Shown: positions 26,581 through 35,362 of the stretch, piece by piece | Numbering within the stretch: position 1 is the first letter of the stretch | How the letters are laid out: every line of letters begins with the position of its first letter | DNA from: Sulfitobacter sediminilitoris | GTDB lineage: Bacteria > Pseudomonadota > Alphaproteobacteria > Rhodobacterales > Rhodobacteraceae | Direction of reading: 5' to 3' | DNA length: 64,000 nt | Assembly: GCF_010667575.1 (NCBI RefSeq) | Contig: NZ_JAABNT010000001.1 | Span: forward strand, 62,001 to 126,000 | The notes under the pieces: generated by a model | The model's database searches: none | What the model was told of the DNA's origin: nothing | Seen by the model: the letters and a program-made list of their open reading frames with translations, nothing else | Position numbers and translations under genes: made by a program

Positions 26581-27528
26581 TTAGCGGTAGGTCACTCCCG
26601 GCAGGACGCACAACAGTTCATATAGAATGTTGGCCCCGGTCAGCGCCGTATTCCCTGTCGTATCATATGGTGGCGAAACCTCCACCAGATCGCCCCCCAC
26701 GATGTTGAGGCCCTTGAACGCACGGATCAGCTCCATCGCCTGCGGCGTGGTCAAACCGCCAATTTCGGGCGTACCAGTGCCGGGCGCATAGGCGGGGTCA
26801 AGGCTGTCGATATCATAGGTGACATAAACCGGCGCATCCCCGATATCGCGCCGGATTTCCGCGCCCAGTGGCGCAAGACTGCGCCCCCATAGTTCTTGGG
26901 CAAGAAACTGCTGGAAACCCCACCCGGCTGCCTCTTTGAAATCTTCCGCCGAATACCCGGTCCCGCGCAGACCGATCTGATAGGTCTTGGCCGGATTGAT
27001 CAGCCCTTCCTCATAGGCGCGCCGAAAGACGGTCCCATGGGCTTCTTTCTCGCCGAACATCTCGTCGTTCACATCCGCATGGGCATCGACGTGGATCAGG
27101 GCAACAGAACCGTGCCGTTTCGCCATCGCTCGCAGGATCGGCAGAGTGATTGAATGATCACCGCCAATAGCCAGTGGCATCGCGTCATACTTGAGGATCG
27201 CGTCGTAACTCTCTGCAATAATGCGCAAACTGTCTGACAGCGAGAACGTATTTATCGCCAGATCGCCAATATCGGCAACCTGCAGACTATCAAAGGGTGC
27301 CGCCCCTGTTCCAAGGTTGTAGGGCCGCAGCATCGCGCTTTCCGCGCGGACCTGTTTCGGCCCAAACCGTGTGCCAGACCGCCACGACGTGCCAACGTCC
27401 AGCGGAATACCCAGAACAGCAACGTCCAACCCTTTGAGGTCATTGACGGCTGGCAGACGCATGAATGTGTTCGGTCCTGAAAACCGGGCAAGGTCATTGC
27501 CACTGATAGGTTGGTTCTTGCCGCTCAT
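26581..27528 (-). CDS. Agmatinase-family ureohydrolase 1
   Basis: A 315-residue arginase-fold enzyme. The two-manganese site is intact: G-G-D-H (H125), D-A-H-A-D (148-152) and D-I-D (239-241). The family includes agmatinase, guanidinobutyrase, guanidinopropionase and formiminoglutamase, and the sequence alone does not pick one. Its ATG overlaps the stop of the next ureohydrolase gene (ATGA). It is the third gene of the leftward amidohydrolase-ureohydrolase-ureohydrolase operon. Confidence 0.9.
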   Translation of the reverse strand: MSGKNQPISGNDLARFSGPNTFMRLPAVNDLKGLDVAVLGIPLDVGTSWRSGTRFGPKQVRAESAMLRPYNLGTGAAPFDSLQVADIGDLAINTFSLSDSLRIIAESYDAILKYDAMPLAIGGDHSITLPILRAMAKRHGSVALIHVDAHADVNDEMFGEKEAHGTVFRRAYEEGLINPAKTYQIGLRGTGYSAEDFKEAAGWGFQQFLAQELWGRSLAPLGAEIRRDIGDAPVYVTYDIDSLDPAYAPGTGTPEIGGLTTPQAMELIRAFKGLNIVGGDLVEVSPPYDTTGNTALTGANILYELLCVLPGVTYR

Positions 27529-28490
27529 GTCCGGCGCATCCGGTAGCCCAGCAGACAAAGGATTTCCGTCGCCACATGTGCACCCGCAATCGCAGTTGCC
27601 CCTGTGGTGTCAAACGGCGGCGAAACCTCGACCACATCACCGCCCACGATATTGATCCCCGCCAGTTCCCGCAGCATGATCGCGGCCTGCGCCGACGTCA
27701 GCCCGCCCCAGACAGGCGTCCCGGTGCCCGGTGCAAAGGCGGGATCAAGCGCGTCAATATCCCACGTCAGGTAGCAGGGATTATCGCCCAAAACCTCCTT
27801 GATCCGCATTACCGCCGCTTGGGGTCCGCGCTCATGGACTTCGCGGGCATCAATCGTCGTGACACCCAGCGTATCGGGATTGGTCGTCCTGATCCCGACC
27901 TGCACAGATGTTTCGGGATCGACGATGCCTGACTTTACCGCCTTGTAGAACATCGTGCCGTGATCAATCCGGTCCATGTCATCATCCGGCCATGTGTCCG
28001 AATGCGCATCGAACTGCAGCAGGCTGATCGGGCCGTATTTTTCAGCGTATGCCTTCAGAATGGGAAAGCTGATATAGTGATCCCCCCCCAGCACCACGCT
28101 TGCAGCGCCCGCGTCAAGAATGCCCTTGATGTGCGCAGTCAGTGCGGTGGGGAACTTTGACGTATGCCCATAGTCAAAGGCCAGATCGCCATAGTCCGCG
28201 ATGGCGAATTCGCTCAGCACATCGAAATCCCAGCCATAAGGCGGATCGTAGGGTTGCAAGGCACTGGCCTCACGGATCGCGCGCGGGCCCAGACGGGTGC
28301 CGGTGCGGTTGGTCACGGCCTGATCAAACGGCACCCCCGTCACCGCGATGTCGACACCGCTCAGGTCCTTTGTATACCTGCGGCGCAGGAACGAGGTGGC
28401 CCCGCCAAAAGCGTTCTCGAAACTCGGTCCCTTCAGGTCTTCCCGGGTAAAGGCCTGATCGACCTGCTTGGCCGCATCTTCCAAAGCCAT
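27525..28490 (-). CDS. Agmatinase-family ureohydrolase 2
   Basis: A 321-residue paralogue of its neighbour, with the metal motifs G-G-D-H, D-A-H-S-D and D-I-D intact, G-R/K-type surroundings, and the typical end of the domain V-E-V-S-P-P-F-D-T-T. It differs clearly from the downstream copy, mainly in the N-terminal 40 residues and in the substrate loops, so the two probably have different substrates or form a mixed oligomer. Its start lies 3 bp after the amidohydrolase stop codon. Confidence 0.9.
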   Translation of the reverse strand: MALEDAAKQVDQAFTREDLKGPSFENAFGGATSFLRRRYTKDLSGVDIAVTGVPFDQAVTNRTGTRLGPRAIREASALQPYDPPYGWDFDVLSEFAIADYGDLAFDYGHTSKFPTALTAHIKGILDAGAASVVLGGDHYISFPILKAYAEKYGPISLLQFDAHSDTWPDDDMDRIDHGTMFYKAVKSGIVDPETSVQVGIRTTNPDTLGVTTIDAREVHERGPQAAVMRIKEVLGDNPCYLTWDIDALDPAFAPGTGTPVWGGLTSAQAAIMLRELAGINIVGGDVVEVSPPFDTTGATAIAGAHVATEILCLLGYRMRRT

Positions 28491-28493
28491 TGA

Positions 28494-29663
28494 TCAGGCT
28501 CCTGCAATCGGCTGTGCGCGTTCAACCAGCCGTGCAAAGAAAGACGCGCCAATGGGGGCAATCTCATCGTTGAAATTGTAAAGCGCGTGATGCACACCCG
28601 CACCCTCTCCCTGCCCCAGCATCAGGTACGCGCCGGGACGCGCTTCAAGCATGTAAGAAAAATCCTCGGCGCCCATGACCGGCGGAAAGGCAGTTTCAAC
28701 GCCGGCCTCTCCAGCGATCTCGGCGGCGACATCCGCCGCGAAATCGGTCTTGGCCGCGTCATTCACGGTCGGCGGATAGCCAAATTCGAAATCCAGTTCC
28801 GCCTTGAGATCGAAGCTCGCCGCATGTCCGTCCACGATGGCCTGCATCCGTCGCACCGCCATCGCCTGCACCTCCTTGTCGAAGGTGCGCACGGTGCCAT
28901 TGATATAGACCTCTTCCGGGATCACGTTGTCTGTGGTGCCCGTGTGGATCTGCGTGGTCGAGATCACCAGCTTTTGCTTGGGATCGAGGTTGCGGCTGAC
29001 GATTGTTTGCAAGGATTGAACGATGGCACAGGCCGCCACGACCGGATCGATACACTCATGCGGCCGCGCCCCGTGGCCCCCTTTTCCCGTCAGATTGATC
29101 GTAAAGGTATCTGCCGCTGCCATGATTGGCCCCGGAGTTGTGTGAAAGCGCCCGAACTCAAGGTTCGGCGCGTTGTGCAGCGCATAGACCTGAGCGATGT
29201 CAAAGCGATCCATGACCCCTTCCTGTACCATGATCTCGCCACCGCCGATGACTTCTTCGGCAGGCTGGAACAACAGCGCCACGCGGCCCGCGAAATTGCG
29301 TGTTTCGGCAAGGTATTTCGCCGCGCCCAGCAGCATCGCCGTATGCCCGTCGTGCCCGCAGGCATGCATCTTGCCCTCATGCGTACTGGCGTAAGGCACC
29401 CCGGTTTCTTCGGTGATCGGCAGCGCGTCCATATCTGCGCGCAGCCCAATCGTCGGGCCCTCACCCTGCCCCTCAATGATCGCAACGATCCCCGTTTGCG
29501 CCACCCCTTCGTGCAGTTCATCCACCCCGAATTCGCGCAGGCGTTCCGCCACGAAAGCTGAGGTCTTGTAACAATCCAGCCCCAATTCGGGAATGGTGTG
29601 CAAATGCTGCCGCCATGCGGCCATGTCCGCGCTGAAATCGGCGATACGGTTGACGACGGGCAT
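28494..29663 (-). CDS. M20 family amidohydrolase
   Basis: A 389-residue zinc peptidase-fold enzyme of the M20D branch (hippurate hydrolase, N-acyl amino acid deacylase or IAA-amino acid hydrolase type). Motifs include L-R-A-D-M-D-A-L-P, C-G-H-D-G-H, Q-P-A-E-E and M-G-A-E-D-F. The ATG is at 29663, directly at the family N-terminus; the frame extends upstream against mazG but that part is a shadow. First gene of the operon with two ureohydrolases, so a role in releasing and then breaking down a guanidino compound is plausible. Confidence 0.9.
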   Translation of the reverse strand: MPVVNRIADFSADMAAWRQHLHTIPELGLDCYKTSAFVAERLREFGVDELHEGVAQTGIVAIIEGQGEGPTIGLRADMDALPITEETGVPYASTHEGKMHACGHDGHTAMLLGAAKYLAETRNFAGRVALLFQPAEEVIGGGEIMVQEGVMDRFDIAQVYALHNAPNLEFGRFHTTPGPIMAAADTFTINLTGKGGHGARPHECIDPVVAACAIVQSLQTIVSRNLDPKQKLVISTTQIHTGTTDNVIPEEVYINGTVRTFDKEVQAMAVRRMQAIVDGHAASFDLKAELDFEFGYPPTVNDAAKTDFAADVAAEIAGEAGVETAFPPVMGAEDFSYMLEARPGAYLMLGQGEGAGVHHALYNFNDEIAPIGASFFARLVERAQPIAGA

Positions 29664-29726
29664 GGGGTGGACTCCTAGGATCAGAAAACTCAGGGTGCAT
29701 CTGACACCAGACGAGGCAAAGCTGCA

Positions 29727-30554
29727 ATGGCAGACGACGTGATCCACAACGAAGAGGCAGGCATCGAGCGGTTGCTTGAGATCATGCGCCGCCTGCGGGA
29801 CCCAGAAACAGGTTGTCCGTGGGATATTGAGCAGGATTTCGACAGCATTGCCCCCTATACCATTGAAGAGGCATATGAAGTCGCCGATGCCATCCAGCGC
29901 CGCGACTGGAGAGAGCTGGAGGGCGAGCTGGGCGATCTGCTGCTGCAATCTGTCTATCACACCGCAATGGGCGAAGAAGCCGGCCTGTTTTCGTTCCAGT
30001 CCGTGGTGCGCAATATCTCTAACAAGATGGTCGCGCGCCATCCTCACGTCTTCGGGGATGAAAGCCGCGACAAATCCGCTGAACAACAGACCGCTGACTG
30101 GGAAGCGATCAAGGCCAAGGAACGTGCCGGCAAAGCACAAAAGGGCACGCTGGATGGCGTAGCCGTTGGTCTTCCTGCGCTGCTACGGGCCTACAAGCTG
30201 CAAAAACGTGCGGCACGGGTGGGGTTTGACTGGCCCACAACCGATGAGGTCATCGCAAAGATCACTGAAGAAGCTGCTGAGCTGGTAGAAGCCCGCGAAA
30301 CGCTCTCTCAAGCAGAGGTTGAAGAGGAATTCGGAGATCTGATGTTCGTTATGGCGAACCTTGGCCGGCATCTGGGGGTCGACCCCGAAGCAGCCCTTCG
30401 CGCAGCCAATGCAAAGTTCACCCGCCGGTTCGAAGGGATCGAGGCACGGCTGGCCGCGTCGGGCAAGACGCCAGCCGACAGTGATCTGGCTGAGATGGAC
30501 GCGCTGTGGAACGTAGTAAAGCAAGATGAGCGCACAAGCGCCAAACAAGACTGA
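29727..30554 (+). CDS. mazG: Nucleoside triphosphate pyrophosphohydrolase MazG
   Basis: A 275-residue protein with two MazG folds, which hydrolyses NTPs and damaged nucleotides to monophosphate and pyrophosphate. The N-terminal domain has C-P-W-D and E-E-A-Y-E-V-A-D with E-L-G-D-L-L-L-Q, the magnesium-binding EExx...ExxD pattern. The second repeat has E-E-A-A-E-L and E-E-F-G-D-L-M-F. The length is normal. It is divergent from the amidohydrolase with 63 bp between starts. Confidence 0.95.
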   Translation: MADDVIHNEEAGIERLLEIMRRLRDPETGCPWDIEQDFDSIAPYTIEEAYEVADAIQRRDWRELEGELGDLLLQSVYHTAMGEEAGLFSFQSVVRNISNKMVARHPHVFGDESRDKSAEQQTADWEAIKAKERAGKAQKGTLDGVAVGLPALLRAYKLQKRAARVGFDWPTTDEVIAKITEEAAELVEARETLSQAEVEEEFGDLMFVMANLGRHLGVDPEAALRAANAKFTRRFEGIEARLAASGKTPADSDLAEMDALWNVVKQDERTSAKQD

Positions 30555-30610
30555 CGCCCCCTTTCGCTTGAGCCTCCGATCACCTATCTCTGCCGCAAAG
30601 AGGACAACCA

Positions 30611-31552
30611 ATGCCGCCCAGAAAAATCATCATAGACACCGACCCCGGACAGGACGACGCAGTGGCCATCCTGCTGGCGCTGGCCAGTCCAGAAGACATT
30701 GACGTTCTGGGCATTACCTGTGTTGCGGGCAATGTCCCGCTGGACCTAACATCGAAAAATGCGCGCATTGTCTGTGAGTTGGCGGGCAAAACTGATGTGT
30801 CAGTTTATGCTGGCTGCGACCGGCCGCTGGGTCGCGATCTGGTCACCGCTGAACATGTACACGGCAAGACTGGGCTGGACGGCCCCGACCTGCCTGATCC
30901 AGTGATGCCTCTCGTCGATGGCCATGCGGTCGATTTCATCATTGAGACGCTGCGGAGCCACGATGCCGGCAGCGTGACGCTATGTCCCTTGGGTCCGCTC
31001 ACAAACATCGCGACCGCGTTCCAGAAAGCACCCGACATTCAGGAACGTGTAGCAGAGATTGTCCTGATGGGCGGCGGGTATTTCGAGGGTGGCAACATAA
31101 CGCCCGTGGCGGAATTTAACATTTATGTTGACCCGCAAGCTGCAGATATCGTGTTCAAATCCGGCGTTCCAATCGTCGTAATGCCGCTTGATGTCACCCA
31201 CAAGGCACTGGTCACCAAAGCTCGCAATGACGCGTTCCGCGCACTTGGCACGCCCGTGGGCATCGCTGTGGCCGAAATGACAGACTTCTTTGAACGTTTC
31301 GACAAAGAAAAATACGGCTCTGCCGGTGCGCCGCTGCATGACCCTTGCGTGACCGCGTATCTGATCAAACCTGAGCTTTTCACCGGTCGGCACATCAACG
31401 TAGAGATCGAAACCCAGTCAGAACTGACCATGGGTATGACCGTCGCCGATTGGTGGCGCGTGACTGACCGCGCCCCCAACGCCCTGTTCATGGGCGATAT
31501 CGACGCGGACGGGTTCTTTGATCTGCTCACAAACCGACTGGCCCGCTTATGA
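30611..31552 (+). CDS. Nucleoside hydrolase (IunH family)
   Basis: A 313-residue enzyme that cleaves ribonucleosides into base and ribose for salvage. The calcium-binding signature D-T-D-P-G-Q-D-D is at 9-16, with later family motifs M-G-G-G, E-F-N-I-Y-V-D and a C-terminal D-P-C. Which nucleosides it prefers is not visible. The stop overlaps the next gene's start (ATGA). Confidence 0.94.
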   Translation: MPPRKIIIDTDPGQDDAVAILLALASPEDIDVLGITCVAGNVPLDLTSKNARIVCELAGKTDVSVYAGCDRPLGRDLVTAEHVHGKTGLDGPDLPDPVMPLVDGHAVDFIIETLRSHDAGSVTLCPLGPLTNIATAFQKAPDIQERVAEIVLMGGGYFEGGNITPVAEFNIYVDPQAADIVFKSGVPIVVMPLDVTHKALVTKARNDAFRALGTPVGIAVAEMTDFFERFDKEKYGSAGAPLHDPCVTAYLIKPELFTGRHINVEIETQSELTMGMTVADWWRVTDRAPNALFMGDIDADGFFDLLTNRLARL

Positions 31553-31998
31553 GCGCGGCCCTCACCCTTGCCAAGCCAGAGCATCTGGACAAACTGACCG
31601 CCCTCTGCGCCGCGTTTCATGCCGATGAGGGGATCGAGTTGTCAGATGAGGCCCGGCGCGCTGGCCTCGCCCCCTTGCTTGAGGGATTGCCTTACGGCGT
31701 GGCATATCTGATCGGACCACCGCGTGCGCCCATCGGATATATCGTTGTCTGTTTCGGCTGGTCGGTTGAGTTCGGTGGCCTCGACGCCATCATCGACGAA
31801 CTTTACATTCGTCCCGGCGTACGCGGCCGCGGTATCGCGACCGAAGCGCTGATCGCCTTGCCCCGGGCCCTCGCCGAAGGCGGGCTGCGGGCCATCCACC
31901 TTGAGGTGGACCGGGAAAACGAAAAGGCGATCAAGCTTTACAAGCGTGCGGGATTTGCCCCGCGCGAGAAGTACATGTTCATGTCACGGCAGCTTTGA
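31549..31998 (+). CDS. GNAT family N-acetyltransferase
   Basis: A 149-residue single-domain acetyltransferase. The acetyl-CoA-binding motif A is seen as L-Y-I-R-P-G-V-R-G-R-G-I-A-T-E-A, followed by H-L-E-V-D-R-E-N-E-K-A and a Y-K-R-A-G-F motif B. The acceptor is unknown. It is translationally coupled to the nucleoside hydrolase and lies 4 bp from selO. Confidence 0.92.
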   Translation: MSAALTLAKPEHLDKLTALCAAFHADEGIELSDEARRAGLAPLLEGLPYGVAYLIGPPRAPIGYIVVCFGWSVEFGGLDAIIDELYIRPGVRGRGIATEALIALPRALAEGGLRAIHLEVDRENEKAIKLYKRAGFAPREKYMFMSRQL

Positions 31999-32002
31999 TC
32001 CC

Positions 32003-33412
32003 ATGCATATTCCCTTTGATAACAGCTATGCAACACTGCCTGATGGCTTCTATTCGCGTTTAGACCCCACTTCAGTTGCGGCGCCCAAGCTATTGGCATT
32101 CAACAAAGACCTCGCAAGTCTTCTGAGGATTGAGGTTGGTGATTTAACAGAAGTTGCCGACGTCTTTGGCGGTAACGATGTACCCCAAAACGCCGCGCCA
32201 CTGGCACAGCTCTACGCGGGCCATCAGTTCGGCTCGTTCAATCCACAGCTGGGTGACGGACGTGCTATTCTTCTTGGCGAGGTGATCGGTACGGACGGCC
32301 TCCGCCGGGACATTCAATTGAAGGGATCAGGGCCGACGCCCTATTCGCGCATGGGTGACGGTCGCGCATGGTTGGGTCCGGTTCTGCGCGAGTACGTGGT
32401 GTCAGAGGCGATGCACGCGCTTGGCATCCCGACCACCCGCGCGCTTGCGGCGGTGTCCACGGGTGAACAGATCTGGCGTGAGCAAGGCGCGCTGCCCGGC
32501 GCGGTGCTGACACGCGTCGCACGCAGTCACCTGCGCGTAGGCACGTTTCAGGTCTTCGCCCACCGCGGAGAAGTTGAGAACCTCAAGACACTCACGAATT
32601 ATGCCATTCAGCGTCACTACCCAGAAGCCAAAGGCCCCATGGACCTGCTGCGCGCAGTCTGTGCCGCGCAGGCTGATCTGGTGACGCGCTGGATGTCTGT
32701 CGGTTTTATCCACGGCGTCATGAACACTGACAATTGCGCAATCTCAGGCGAGACGATCGATTACGGCCCCTGCGCCTTCATGGACGCCTTTCACCAGAAC
32801 CGCGTGTTCAGCTCCATCGATCAGCAGGGCCGCTATGCCTTTGGCAATCAGCCGGGCATTGCTGTCTGGAATATGGCGCAGTTTGCCACTTCATTGATGC
32901 AGACGTTTGAAGACAGGAATGCCGCGGTCGAGGAAGCGACAGAGATCATTCACGCGATGCCCCAGATGTTGGAGGATGGCTGGCTGAAACGGTTCGCGGC
33001 CAAGATCGGGATCGCCGAGCCAGCAAAGGCAGACACGCCCCTGATCGAAGAGCTTCTGGGCCTGATGCAGACCGATGGTGCTGATTTCACAAACACCTTC
33101 CGGGCCCTGGGCGGCGCAAATGCACGCGATCAGTTCACCAACCGTGAAGCCTTTGATGCGTGGGCCGCTAAATGGCAGCAGCGCACTTCATCTGATACCG
33201 CGCGCGAGACGCTCATGCGGTCTGTGAATCCTGCGGTTATCCCCCGCAATCACCGGATTGAGCAGATGATCGAAGCTGCTGTCGCCGGAGATATGGCCCC
33301 CTTTGAAAGGCTGATGACAGCCCTCAAAACGCCGTTCAGTGAAACGGACGCGGATCTTGCCCGCCCGCCAACCGAGACAGAGATCGTTCCGGCCACCTTC
33401 TGCGGGACGTAA
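32003..33412 (+). CDS. selO: Protein adenylyltransferase SelO
   Basis: A 469-residue pseudokinase-fold protein (YdiU/UPF0061) that transfers AMP to Ser, Thr or Tyr of other proteins, shown for the family in redox control. The segments G-S-G-P-T-P-Y-S-R-M-G-D-G-R, R-E-Y-V-V-S-E-A-M-H-A-L and N-T-D-N...D-Y-G-P-C-A-F-M-D are diagnostic, with the D-N and D-Y-G metal ligands present. The conserved C-terminal Cys of the family is visible in the last four residues. ATG 32003 is chosen; the frame extends into the GNAT gene. Confidence 0.95.
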   Translation: MHIPFDNSYATLPDGFYSRLDPTSVAAPKLLAFNKDLASLLRIEVGDLTEVADVFGGNDVPQNAAPLAQLYAGHQFGSFNPQLGDGRAILLGEVIGTDGLRRDIQLKGSGPTPYSRMGDGRAWLGPVLREYVVSEAMHALGIPTTRALAAVSTGEQIWREQGALPGAVLTRVARSHLRVGTFQVFAHRGEVENLKTLTNYAIQRHYPEAKGPMDLLRAVCAAQADLVTRWMSVGFIHGVMNTDNCAISGETIDYGPCAFMDAFHQNRVFSSIDQQGRYAFGNQPGIAVWNMAQFATSLMQTFEDRNAAVEEATEIIHAMPQMLEDGWLKRFAAKIGIAEPAKADTPLIEELLGLMQTDGADFTNTFRALGGANARDQFTNREAFDAWAAKWQQRTSSDTARETLMRSVNPAVIPRNHRIEQMIEAAVAGDMAPFERLMTALKTPFSETDADLARPPTETEIVPATFCGT

Positions 33413-33415
33413 GCG

Positions 33416-34288
33416 TCAGGCAGGCACGCGCGGCTTGCGGTTGATCAGGTAGATGCCGCTTGCCACCAGAACCAGCGCCCCCCAAACCGACGGGGCCACA
33501 TTCTCTGACAGCAGGATCCAGCCCAGCAGCACCGAGAAGACAGGTGAAAGGAAGCTGAAAGAGGCTACCGAAGAGGATGGGTAGATCGACATCAGCCAGA
33601 ACCATGCGAGAAATCCAAGGCTGGCCACGGCGATGATCTGGAACAGCAGACCTGCAACGTGAATCGGTGCGACATCCCGGATCAAGGGGCCGAACAGCGG
33701 CGCCAAAATCAGCAAGATCGGCGCGGATATCAGAACCTGGAACATCAGTTGCTGTGCAGGCGGCACCTTGGCCAACGGCGTCAGCCGGACGCAGACAACG
33801 ATCCCCGCCCAGCAAAGCGACGAGGTAAGCGCAAGCAAATCACCAGTCCAGCTGACCTTGCCCCCACTGCGATCCGCAAGCGCGATGGCAACGCCTGCCA
33901 TCGCAAGGATCAATCCAATCGTTTTGGGGCCGGTCAACCGTTCGCCGGGAAAAAACACATGCGCGATCAGCGCAAGCCAAACCGGCATGGTGTAGAATAT
34001 GACAGAAGCGCGGCTGACAGTTGTCAGATCAAGAGCGCTGAACAAACACATGAATTCCAATGAAAAAAGGAGACCTGAAATGATCCCGCCCAACCACGCC
34101 GCACGCGGCACATGAAAGCCGACCCCGCGCAGCCGCATCCAGATCAGCAGCACAAGAACCGCGCCGGCAGATCGCACACCCGCCTGAAACACCGGGGAAA
34201 AGCCCCCGTTGGTGACTGAGATAACGACCTGATTGAACGCCAGATTAAGCGCGAAAGCGATCAACGCGACAGCGCCGAAGAGGTCCAT
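33416..34288 (-). CDS. EamA/DMT-family transporter 1
   Basis: A 290-residue inner-membrane protein with about ten hydrophobic helices in two repeats of the EamA type (for example L-S-F-L-S-P-V-F near the C-terminus). Such transporters export amino acids or other metabolites; the cargo is unknown. The frame stays open for 51 codons upstream, but ATG 34288 starts right at the first helix. It converges with selO, 3 bp apart. Confidence 0.9.
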   Translation of the reverse strand: MDLFGAVALIAFALNLAFNQVVISVTNGGFSPVFQAGVRSAGAVLVLLIWMRLRGVGFHVPRAAWLGGIISGLLFSLEFMCLFSALDLTTVSRASVIFYTMPVWLALIAHVFFPGERLTGPKTIGLILAMAGVAIALADRSGGKVSWTGDLLALTSSLCWAGIVVCVRLTPLAKVPPAQQLMFQVLISAPILLILAPLFGPLIRDVAPIHVAGLLFQIIAVASLGFLAWFWLMSIYPSSSVASFSFLSPVFSVLLGWILLSENVAPSVWGALVLVASGIYLINRKPRVPA

Positions 34289-34444
34289 TTGGTCTTTGCG
34301 TTCCACCACAGCAAAAACGCCGAGCGCAACGCCCAAGTCAATGCGTAAATCATCGCCGATGATGGCGTCTTTCTGAATTTCCCCTCGTTGGCCGCACAAA
34401 ACATGCCACAGTGGAGGGCGACTCAACCAATAGGGGATCACAAA

Positions 34445-35284
34445 ATGAGCTTAATGAAGACACTGGCGAAAGTGGCCGTCGGCGTGGCTGTGGCCAAGGG
34501 CGCGCAATCCATGATGAAACGCAGTGCACAGGGCGGCGGATCAGGTGGCGGGCTTGGCGGGCTGCTGGGCGGTCTAGCCGGTGGGGCTGCGGGCGGGTCC
34601 CGTCCACATGGCGGCGCACACAGCCCCGGTGGCGGATTGGAAGACATGCTTGGTGGCCTGCTGGGTGGCGGCGCAAGCAGTAAGGCCGGTGGCGGAATGC
34701 CCGGCGGACTGGGCGGTCTGCTTGAACAGTTGGGTGGCAGTGGCGGTGCAGGCGGCGGTCTCGGCGGTCTCTTGGGCGGTCTGGCTGGTGCTGCGGGCGC
34801 TGGCGGTCTGCTTGGTGGTGCAAGCCGCACGGTACAGAAACGCCCTGAACGCAACGACCGTGATTTCGGCGCCGTGTTAAACTCTCAGTTTGATGCCAAT
34901 CCAGAACCCGAGATCGAACCCTCGCAGGATCAGGAAGCTGCCGCCGGTCTGATGCTGGCTGCGATGATACAGGCCGCCAAATCAGACGGCACCTTTGACG
35001 AAGCTGAAAAAGACAAACTGTTGGGCCAGCTAGGTGACGTCGATGCCGAAGAAGCCGCGTTCGTTCAGGCACAATTGCAGGCCCCTGTTGATGTGGACGG
35101 TCTGGTACGCCAGACGCCGCAAGGCATGGGTCCGCAGATTTATGCGATGTCCGTTCTGGGCATCGACCTCGATAGCCAGCAAGAGGCGCAGTATCTGCAT
35201 AAACTTGCACAGGGCTTTGGCATGAAACCGGCCGAGGTGAACGACATTCACGCCCAAATGGGTGTGCCGTCGCTCTACACCTAA
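34445..35284 (+). CDS. Gly-rich DUF533/TerB-like protein
   Basis: A 279-residue protein. The first 20 residues form a basic amphipathic helix. Residues about 28-125 are very rich in glycine with G-G-L-G-G-L-L-G-G repeats. The C-terminal domain (about 150-275) is helical and resembles the DUF533/TerB domain (A-A-G-L-M-L-A-A-M-I-Q-A-A-K-S-D-G and a D-E-A-E-K-D-K-L motif). TerB-like domains bind metal at such acidic sites. The Gly tract recalls YebE-like inner-membrane proteins. Function unknown. Confidence 0.8.
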   Translation: MSLMKTLAKVAVGVAVAKGAQSMMKRSAQGGGSGGGLGGLLGGLAGGAAGGSRPHGGAHSPGGGLEDMLGGLLGGGASSKAGGGMPGGLGGLLEQLGGSGGAGGGLGGLLGGLAGAAGAGGLLGGASRTVQKRPERNDRDFGAVLNSQFDANPEPEIEPSQDQEAAAGLMLAAMIQAAKSDGTFDEAEKDKLLGQLGDVDAEEAAFVQAQLQAPVDVDGLVRQTPQGMGPQIYAMSVLGIDLDSQQEAQYLHKLAQGFGMKPAEVNDIHAQMGVPSLYT

Positions 35285-35301
35285 CCCTTTCGACGCATAA
35301 A

Positions 35302-35332
35302 AAAGCGCCCCGGATCGGCTCCGGGGCGCTTT
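35302..35332. terminator. Bidirectional terminator
   Basis: A perfect 13-bp stem (AAAGCGCCCCGGA with TCCGGGGCGCTTT) around a 5-nt loop. It lies between the DUF533-like gene (plus) and the convergent rhlE gene (minus), and each side ends in T residues, so it should stop both transcripts. Confidence 0.9.
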
Positions 35333-35362
35333 CCTGTGTCTGTGCAAGGCGCTGTTTTCGGC

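Noticed and set aside
34540-34830. Glycine-coding repetitive DNA considered as a tandem repeat or CRISPR-like array
   Set aside because: The repeats are irregular GGN codons within one frame, with no fixed spacer or unit length.
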